From positions 1-5,743 of the forward strand of contig NZ_CAMJVP010000213.1 of NCBI RefSeq assembly GCF_946221465.1: DNA of 5,743 bases, written 5' to 3'. Below, in pieces: positions 1 through 5,743 of this stretch (the stretch's first letter is position 1; each line of letters begins with the position of its first letter). This DNA is from an uncultured Aeromicrobium sp. (GTDB lineage: Bacteria > Actinomycetota > Actinomycetes > Propionibacteriales > Nocardioidaceae). Below the pieces are notes generated by a model. It saw only the letters and a program-made list of their open reading frames with translations, was not told where the DNA came from and ran no database searches. The position numbers and the translations under genes are program-made.

Positions 1-183
1 GGATTACGAGTACAGGGCGGCCGGGACATCGCATGCCGCTCCGGGGTAGGTGTTCTCGCGCCACACGCCGCCGACATCCTCGGCCCGCTCCCAGAGGCGG
101 ACATCGTCGTAGCCGTGCCTCATGAACTCGATGGCGACGGCGATACCGCCGAATCCAGTGCCGATGATCCCGATGGAGGTCAT
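1..183 (-). pseudogene. Baeyer-Villiger-type flavin monooxygenase, N-terminal part, interrupted by an in-frame stop
   Basis: The ATG is at 183-181 and the gene runs off the left edge. The visible 59 residues are a class B flavoprotein monooxygenase N-terminus: a Rossmann FAD-binding loop GTGFGG (residues 8-13), an acidic residue closing the second strand (E32), and GGVWRENTYPGAACDVP (38-54). The last fits the Baeyer-Villiger signature [AG]GxWxxxx[FY]P[GM]xxxD. Family members use FAD and NADPH to insert oxygen next to a ketone, or to oxidise heteroatoms. After ...ALYS comes TAA (complement of positions 4-6) and then TCC. Relatives usually read LYS followed by an aromatic residue and Ser or Phe, so TAC to TAA is the simplest explanation, giving a nonsense mutation or a sequencing error. 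The start overlaps the regulator's stop as ATGA, so the two are probably translationally coupled. Family assignment is firm. Pseudogene status depends on the sequence beyond the edge. Confidence 0.7.
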
Positions 184-773
184 CGCCCCTCCTCGCCGAC
201 CACGCTGAGCACGGCCGCGCAGACCGACGCCTCCACCTCGTCGCGGGTGAGCGTGCCGCGCACCAGCCACTCCCTGCACAGCGCCTTGACATACGCGGCG
301 ATGGGGCGCAACCGCGCACGCCGGTGGGGGTCATCGGCCAGGCACAGGGCGTCGAGCACCAAGCGGGCCGCGCGGTCGTCCGCCTCGTCGACGATGGCCT
401 GGATGTCGGAGTCGCCGTGCAGGTTGGCGGCACCCGACGCAGCCACCCATGCCTGTCCGTAGGTGGTGGCGGCGTCGAGGATCCAGCCGATAATCCGGCG
501 GACCCGTTCGGTCATCGGCAGCGCGGACAGGTCGGGCAGGGCATCTGCGGGCATCATGACGGACTCGCGCATGACCGCCAGGAACAGCTCCCGCTTGGTG
601 CCGAAGTAGTGGTGGATGAGACCGCGCGTGACCCCCGCGGCGCGTGCCAGCTCGGCGGTGGACACCTCATCGTAGGGGCGCCGCGCATACAGCGCCCGCG
701 CCGCGTCGATGATCGACTGGCGTCGTGAGTCCGGCGCAAGCCGCGTGCGGGCGGAAGCAAGCGAGGAGGCCAT
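180..773 (-). CDS. TetR/AcrR-family transcriptional regulator
   Basis: This 197-residue protein has the usual TetR length and layout. An N-terminal helix-turn-helix domain (about residues 17-63) contains the family core AELARAAGVTRGLIHHYFGTKREL, split here as AELARAAGVTRG (40-51) and LIHHYFGTKREL (52-63), where YF-x-TK-x-EL is the diagnostic end of the recognition helix. The remaining helical domain (about 80-197) would bind a small ligand and dimerise; its specificity cannot be read from sequence. ATG 773-771 is chosen because it lies 7 bases after a plausible -10 box and the HTH starts at the normal distance. There is no clear Shine-Dalgarno, so the mRNA may be leaderless. The stop overlaps the monooxygenase ATG by four bases (ATGA), indicating a shared transcript. 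It is divergent from the ChoD-like gene with only 57 bp between them, a layout typical of local autoregulating TetR repressors. The controlled regulon is inferred. Confidence 0.93.
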   Translation of the reverse strand: MASSLASARTRLAPDSRRQSIIDAARALYARRPYDEVSTAELARAAGVTRGLIHHYFGTKRELFLAVMRESVMMPADALPDLSALPMTERVRRIIGWILDAATTYGQAWVAASGAANLHGDSDIQAIVDEADDRAARLVLDALCLADDPHRRARLRPIAAYVKALCREWLVRGTLTRDEVEASVCAAVLSVVGEEGR

Positions 774-779
774 GCGAGC

Positions 780-808
780 AGTCTCGTGTGCTATTGGCAA
801 AGTGTCAA
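780..808 (-). promoter_or_regulatory. Putative promoter of the tetR-monooxygenase operon
   Basis: On the minus strand a perfect TTGACA (808-803) is followed after 17 bases by GAGACT (785-780), which matches TATAAT at positions 2, 4 and 6. The -10 box ends 7 bases from the ATG at 773, so transcription would start at the start codon. The -35 box lies inside the right arm of the palindrome at 792-810, so a bound repressor should block it. The -35 is convincing; the -10 is weak. Confidence 0.5.
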
Positions 809-810
809 TA
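792..810. promoter_or_regulatory. Putative TetR operator (19-bp near-palindrome)
   Basis: The sequence TATTGGCA-AAG-TGTCAATA has two 8-bp arms around a 3-bp centre, with one mismatch (G797 against T805). It sits in the middle of the 57-bp gap between the divergent tetR and ChoD-like genes, and each arm supplies the -35 box of one of the two promoters. Size, symmetry and position are typical of a TetR-dimer site. That this particular regulator binds it is inferred. Confidence 0.7.
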
Positions 811-822
811 AGTGCGTAGTGT
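794..822 (+). promoter_or_regulatory. Putative promoter of the ChoD-like oxidoreductase gene
   Basis: TTGGCA (794-799, one mismatch to TTGACA), a 17-base spacer and TAGTGT (817-822, fits TAnnnT) form a reasonable SigA-type promoter. Transcription would start about 829-831, that is at the ATG at 831, which agrees with the lack of any Shine-Dalgarno before that ATG. The -35 box is the left arm of the palindrome at 792-810, implying repression by whatever binds there. Confidence 0.55.
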
Positions 823-830
823 CTCGCGCC

Positions 831-2504
831 ATGGGGCAGTTCGACTACGACGTGGGCGTGATCGGCTCGGGTTTCGGCGGAAGTGTGGCGGCGATGCGAC
901 TGACCGAGAAGGGCTATCGGGTCGCGGTGTTCGAGGCCGGCCGGCGGTTCGCCGACGACGAGCTGCCGCGCACCTCGTGGAACGTGCGGCGCTACCTTTG
1001 GGCTCCGTGGGCGCGATGCTTCGGCATCATGCGCATCACCCTGCTGCGTGACGTGCTCATCGCGAGCGGGACCGGAGTCGGCGGTGGTTCGCTCGTCTAC
1101 GCGAACACGCTCTACGAACCCGGCGACTCCTTCTACCGGGACCCGCAATGGGCCCACATCACCAACTGGCGTTCCGAGCTCGCGGCACACTACGCGCAGG
1201 CGCGCCGGATGCTCGGAGTGCGGACGTACACCGGGTGGACGGTTCCGGACCGGCTGCTGGCGCAGATCGCCGATGAGATGGGGGTCGGCGACACGGTGCA
1301 CCCGGCCGATGTCGGCGTTCTGTTCGGCGAGCGGCCGGGCCACGAGGTCGCTGACCCCTTCTTCGGCGGGCGCGGCCCGCGGCGTCGCACGTGCACCGAG
1401 TGCGGCTCGTGCATGACCGGCTGTCGCGTGGGGGCCAAGAACACGCTGGTCAAGAACTATCTCCATCTCGCGGAGCAGGCCGGCGCCGTGGTGTATCCGC
1501 TGACCACCGTGGTGGACGTGCAGCCGCTCGCCGGGGGTGGTTACCGGGTGCGGACCCGGCACAGCGCACGTCCGTGGCGGCGAAGGTCGTTTCGCGTCGA
1601 GCAGGTCGTGTTCGCGGGAAACGCGCTCAACACGCAGACATTGCTGCATCGTCTCCGGCGTCGTTCCCTCCCGCGGCTCTCCGCCCGTGTCGGGGTGTTG
1701 AGCCGGACCAACTCCGAGGCGGTGCTCACCGTGAGAGACGGTGATCGCGCGGCCGATCACACCGCGGGGCTGGCGATCACTTCGTCGTTCCATCCCGATG
1801 AGCACACGCACGTCGAACCCGTCCGGTACGGACCGGGATCGGGGCTGATCGGGCTGCTCAACGCTCACCTCGTCGATCCGGTCGAGGGGATGCCGCGCTG
1901 GCGCGCCGCGATACGGCAGTACCGCGCGCTGGGTCTGCGCTCCGCGCTGAGGCTGCACCGGCCCGGACGCTGGGCCGAGCAGTCGATCGTGCTGCTGACG
2001 ATGCAGTCGCTTGACAATTCGATCACCACCTTGTTGCGTCGGCGGCCGTGGGGGCTGCGGCTGACGAGCCGCCAGGGCACGGGACAACCGAATCCGGAGT
2101 GGATCCCGGTGGCGCACCAGATTGCCCGCCGGATGGCCGAGAAGGTCGACGGAGTGGCCGGCGGCTCGGTGGCGGACCTCATGGGGATTCCGATGACGGC
2201 GCACTTCATCGGCGGTTGCGTGATCGGCAGCGATCCGGAGTCCGGTGTCGTGGATCCGTATCAGCGGGTGTTCGGATATGAGGGCCTGCACATCGCTGAC
2301 GGCTCCGCCATCAGCGCGAACCTCGGCGTCAATCCCTCCCTCACGATCACCGCGCAGGCCGAGCGCGCGATGTCCTTCTGGCCGGTCAAGGGCGATCCGG
2401 ATCCGCGCCCGCCACTCGGTTCCGCCTACCGGCGTCTCACACCGGTGGCGCCGCGCACCCCGCTCGTCCCTCCCCACGCCCCCGCCGCCCTTCGCTGGGC
2501 CTGA
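831..2504 (+). CDS. choD: ChoD-like GMC-family FAD oxidoreductase (putative cholesterol/sterol oxidase)
   Basis: This 557-residue flavoprotein resembles mycobacterial ChoD (recalled as about 578 residues) along its whole length. Features in order: FAD-binding loop IGSGFGG (11-17) with acidic E35; GTGVGGGSLVYANTLY (80-95), the flavin-contact segment; a four-cysteine motif CTECGSCMTGCRVGAKNT (C188, C191, C194, C198); TNSEAV (293-298); SLDNSITT (393-400); TAHFIGG (456-462), whose H458 is the likely active-site histidine; and the C-terminal flavin motif ADGSAISANLGVNPS (489-503). Relatives oxidise a secondary alcohol such as a 3beta-hydroxysterol to the ketone. The true substrate of ChoD-type proteins is uncertain, and no secretion signal is visible, so it should be cytoplasmic. 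In-frame GTG codons at 786 and 819 exist, but ATG 831 starts the homologous MxxxDYDVxxIGSG and suits a leaderless mRNA. It is divergent from the TetR gene and probably its target. Family is certain; the sterol substrate is tentative. Confidence 0.9.
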   Translation: MGQFDYDVGVIGSGFGGSVAAMRLTEKGYRVAVFEAGRRFADDELPRTSWNVRRYLWAPWARCFGIMRITLLRDVLIASGTGVGGGSLVYANTLYEPGDSFYRDPQWAHITNWRSELAAHYAQARRMLGVRTYTGWTVPDRLLAQIADEMGVGDTVHPADVGVLFGERPGHEVADPFFGGRGPRRRTCTECGSCMTGCRVGAKNTLVKNYLHLAEQAGAVVYPLTTVVDVQPLAGGGYRVRTRHSARPWRRRSFRVEQVVFAGNALNTQTLLHRLRRRSLPRLSARVGVLSRTNSEAVLTVRDGDRAADHTAGLAITSSFHPDEHTHVEPVRYGPGSGLIGLLNAHLVDPVEGMPRWRAAIRQYRALGLRSALRLHRPGRWAEQSIVLLTMQSLDNSITTLLRRRPWGLRLTSRQGTGQPNPEWIPVAHQIARRMAEKVDGVAGGSVADLMGIPMTAHFIGGCVIGSDPESGVVDPYQRVFGYEGLHIADGSAISANLGVNPSLTITAQAERAMSFWPVKGDPDPRPPLGSAYRRLTPVAPRTPLVPPHAPAALRWA

Positions 2505-2509
2505 GGGCT

Positions 2510-2603
2510 GCTGGTTTCCCACGAGACCGTCGGAAACTGGTCGTGATGACACGAAGCTTCGTGTCATCAACGCAGGTTTTGGACGGTCTCGTGGGAAACC
2601 TGC
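2510..2603. repeat. Long imperfect inverted repeat (dyad centred at 2556.5)
   Basis: Core arms 2513-2556 and 2557-2600 pair at 37 of 44 positions, plus three G-T wobbles. The outer 19 bp (2513-2531 with 2582-2600) are a perfect inverted repeat, and the inner 26 bp (2544-2569, centred on AAGCTT) are a perfect palindrome. Three further positions each side (2510-2512 with 2601-2603) pair apart from 2512/2601. G+C is about 56% by hand count, lower than the flanking genes. It begins five bases after the ChoD-like gene's stop. As RNA it would form a very long hairpin and could end or process that transcript, but no T-run follows. As DNA it resembles the two terminal repeats of a small mobile element placed together. 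No target-site duplication is apparent, and no encoded protein. Confidence 0.9.
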
Positions 2604-2614
2604 GATTGATGAGG

Positions 2615-2640
2615 GGAATAGGACCGGGTTGAGGAAAGTT
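2615..2640 (+). promoter_or_regulatory. Putative SigR/SigH-type stress promoter of dnaK
   Basis: GGAAT (2615-2619), an 18-base gap (2620-2637) and GTT (2638-2640) match the GGAAT-N18-GTT consensus known for Streptomyces SigR and similar to mycobacterial SigH, which answer thiol-oxidative and heat stress. The leader before dnaK would be about 50 bases. A TACGAT at 2643-2648 could be a vegetative -10, but it lacks a good -35. The match is exact but short, so chance cannot be excluded. Confidence 0.5.
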
Positions 2641-2658
2641 GATACGATTGGACTCAAG
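2638..2658. promoter_or_regulatory. Degenerate HAIR-like site (possible HspR operator)
   Basis: HspR, the dnaK-operon repressor of actinobacteria, binds CTTGAGT-N7-ACTCAAG. The right half is exact here (ACTCAAG, 2652-2658). At the correct 7-base spacing the left half is GTTGATA (2638-2644), matching only the central TTGA. It overlaps the proposed GTT -10 element, the expected place for a repressor. The weak left arm makes this tentative. Confidence 0.45.
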
Positions 2659-2688
2659 TCAGTTGAACTAGAGGTTTTCCCGACAATC

Positions 2689-2694
2689 AGGAGG
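2689..2694 (+). promoter_or_regulatory. Shine-Dalgarno of dnaK
   Basis: AGGAGG lies four bases before the ATG at 2699. The spacing is a little short, but the match to the anti-Shine-Dalgarno is perfect and it fixes the dnaK start together with the family-typical N-terminus MARAVGIDLGTTNS. Confidence 0.85.
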
Positions 2695-2698
2695 AAGC

Positions 2699-4539
<1,841 letters not shown>

Positions 4540-4543
<4 letters not shown>

Positions 4544-5145
4544 CTCAGCAGCCCGACGAGCACACCACGGCCGACGAGCCCGTCGAGCAGCCTGATGCCG
4601 AGGCCACGCCGGACGCCTCCCCCGAGGAGGAGGCTCCGGCCGGCCCCGCTGAGGAGGAGCCCTCGCTTGAGCAGCAGCTCGCCGAGCGGACGGCCGATCT
4701 GCAGCGTCTGCAGGCCGAGTACGTCAACTACAAGCGCCGCGTCGACCGTGACCGCGAGTTGATGCGGAGCCAGGGACGCGAGGAGGTCCTGAGCGCCTTG
4801 CTGACGGTGCTTGACGACATCGGTCGTGCCGAAGAGCACGGTGAACTCACGGGCGGTTTCAAGGCCGTGGCCGATGCGCTGCGCGCCACCACCGCGAAGT
4901 TCGGCCTGGAGCCCTTCGGCGCGGAGGGCGAGCCCTTCGATCCGGCATGGCATGAGGCCGCGTTCCATGCCGGCGAGTCCGCCGATGTCGAGACGACGAG
5001 CATCGCGCAGGTGATGCGCATCGGCTACCGCATCGGCGACCGCGTCTTGCGTCCGGCGACGGTCGGCGTGGTCGACCCGGCGTCGGACGCATCCGCTGAG
5101 CCCGCTGAGCCAGGCGACGACTCCACAGAGGACGCAGCCAACTGA
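4540..5145 (+). CDS. grpE: GrpE, nucleotide exchange factor for DnaK
   Basis: This 201-residue protein promotes ADP release from DnaK and so resets the chaperone cycle. An acidic, Pro/Glu-rich disordered N-terminus (1-41) precedes the long dimerisation coiled coil (about 42-80, around LEQQLAERTADLQRLQ and YVNYKRRVDRDRE). Next come LLTVLDDIGRAEEHGEL (87-103) and FKAVADALRATTAKFGLEP (107-125). The C-terminal beta domain that contacts DnaK has FDPAWHEAAFH (133-143) and MRIGYRIGDRVLRPATVGV (159-177). An acidic tail ends the protein. GTG at 4540 is chosen because it overlaps the dnaK stop as GTGA, which implies translational coupling, and because no later start keeps the usual N-terminal extension. 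A weak purine-rich stretch (gatgaggg, 4523-4530) near the end of dnaK may act as ribosome binding site. The stop is 22 bases before dnaJ. Confidence 0.96.
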
Positions 5146-5153
5146 CGGCAGAG

Positions 5154-5159
5154 AGGAGG
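5154..5159 (+). promoter_or_regulatory. Shine-Dalgarno of dnaJ
   Basis: AGGAGG stands eight bases before GTG 5168. It decides the start: another GTG at 5163 runs straight into TGA after two codons. Confidence 0.85.
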
Positions 5160-5167
5160 GGAGTGTC

Positions 5168-5743
5168 GTGAGCAACCCCAGTGACTGGGCGACCAAGGAC
5201 TACTACAAGACGCTCGGCGTGAGTAAGGATGCCTCAGCCGCCGAGATCAAGAAGGCGTACCGCAAGCTGGCGCGCGACAACCACCCCGACTCGAAGCCGG
5301 GTGACAAGGCCGCCGAGGAGCGCTTCAAGGAGATCTCCGAGGCCTACGGCGTGCTGAGCTCACCGGAGAAGCGCAAACAGTACGATGAGCAGCGATCGCT
5401 GTTAGGGCAGTTCAAGAACGGGTTCCCGCCCGGCGGCGGGTTCCCCGGAGGCGGCACGAGCGGCGGCACCGAGTTCGACCTCGGCGACCTGCTGGGGGGC
5501 ATCTTCGGTGGCGGCGGCCGCGCTGGTCGGCGCCGCCAGCCCCAGCCCCGTCGCGGCGAGGACTTGGAGTCCGAGGCGACGATCACATTCCAGCAGTCGG
5601 TCGACGGGGTCACGTTGCCGCTTCGGCTCACGAGCGAGGAAGCGTGCCCGACCTGCCATGGGACGGGAGCCAAGCCCGGTACTGTTCCACGGGTCTGTCC
5701 CAAGTGCCAGGGCAGCGGTATGCAGACCGGTACGGCGGGTGGC
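5168..5743 (+). CDS. dnaJ: Chaperone protein DnaJ (Hsp40, type I), 5' part
   Basis: The first 192 codons are present and the gene continues past the right edge; full-length relatives are about 370-400 residues. DnaJ delivers unfolded proteins to DnaK and stimulates its ATPase. The J-domain (about 12-76) has DYYKTLGVSKDAS, YRKLARDNHPD with the essential HPD at 39-41, and the closing helix EKRKQYDE. A Gly/Phe-rich linker follows (about 86-118, with GFPPGGGFPGGG and LLGGIFGGGG). The first two zinc-binding CxxCxGxG repeats begin at C160 (CPTCHGTG) and C177 (CPKCQGSG), so this is a type I DnaJ. Having the second copy immediately after grpE suggests it is the DnaJ1-type protein of the stress operon. 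Leu79 is encoded by TTA (5402-5404), rare in high-GC actinobacteria. An hspR gene often follows in this operon but is outside the window. Confidence 0.96.
   Translation, partial: MSNPSDWATKDYYKTLGVSKDASAAEIKKAYRKLARDNHPDSKPGDKAAEERFKEISEAYGVLSSPEKRKQYDEQRSLLGQFKNGFPPGGGFPGGGTSGGTEFDLGDLLGGIFGGGGRAGRRRQPQPRRGEDLESEATITFQQSVDGVTLPLRLTSEEACPTCHGTGAKPGTVPRVCPKCQGSGMQTGTAGG

Noticed and set aside
786..830. Upstream in-frame starts (GTG 786 and GTG 819) for the ChoD-like gene
   Set aside because: They would place the promoter and operator inside the coding region and add residues absent from ChoD homologues, which begin shortly before DYDVxxIGSG.
2510..2603. Classical Rho-independent terminator
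   Set aside because: The hairpin is long enough, but the following bases (gattgatgagg) contain no T-run. A termination role remains possible but not in the standard form.
2505..2612. Target-site duplication flanking the dyad
   Set aside because: The bases just outside the arms (gct on the left, tgc on the right) are inverted, not direct, and I found no matching direct repeat nearby.
180..2657. An 825-codon open frame on the minus strand running from 2657 through the ChoD-like gene into the TetR gene
   Set aside because: Only its last 197 codons are real (TetR). The rest is antisense to the ChoD-like gene, rich in Arg/His/Pro, with no recognisable domain, and arises from high-GC codon bias.

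Overview
The window is high-GC DNA from an actinobacterium (Actinomycetota). The evidence is strong G/C bias at third codon positions, the gene order dnaK-grpE-dnaJ, an actinobacterial-type DnaK of 614 residues without the extra NBD segment of the E. coli protein, a GMC oxidoreductase closely resembling mycobacterial ChoD, and apparently leaderless genes. I cannot fix the genus. A Micrococcales, Propionibacteriales or Mycobacteriales relative would all fit.

Layout. (1) Positions 1-183, minus strand: the first 59 codons of a Baeyer-Villiger-type flavin monooxygenase, interrupted by an in-frame TAA at the window edge. (2) 180-773, minus: a TetR-family regulator whose stop codon overlaps the monooxygenase start (ATGA). 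(3) 774-830: a 57-bp divergent intergenic region with a 19-bp near-palindrome. Its two arms form the -35 boxes of two opposing promoters, and both promoters appear to start transcription at or almost at the start codons. (4) 831-2504, plus: a ChoD-like GMC oxidoreductase with a four-cysteine ferredoxin-like motif. (5) 2505-2698: an intergenic region holding an imperfect dyad of about 94 bp, then a stress-type promoter (GGAAT-N18-GTT), a degenerate HspR-type half-palindrome and a strong Shine-Dalgarno. (6) 2699-5743, plus: dnaK, grpE and the first 192 codons of dnaJ, which runs off the window.

How the genes work together. The left half looks like a small regulated oxidation module. The TetR protein probably represses its own operon (tetR plus monooxygenase) and the divergent oxidoreductase through one shared operator. 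A ChoD-like alcohol or sterol oxidase would make a ketone, and a Baeyer-Villiger enzyme could oxidise it further, but the substrate is not visible in the sequence and the monooxygenase may be dead in this strain. The right half is the housekeeping Hsp70 machine: DnaK (ATPase chaperone), GrpE (nucleotide exchange) and DnaJ (J-domain co-chaperone), expressed as one heat/oxidative-stress operon.

I do not see a convincing wholly new system. The points most worth a second look are the long dyad upstream of dnaK, the shared operator with apparently leaderless divergent promoters, the altered J-domain-binding motif in DnaK (FNGHQR where FNDAQR is usual), and the nonsense codon in the monooxygenase.
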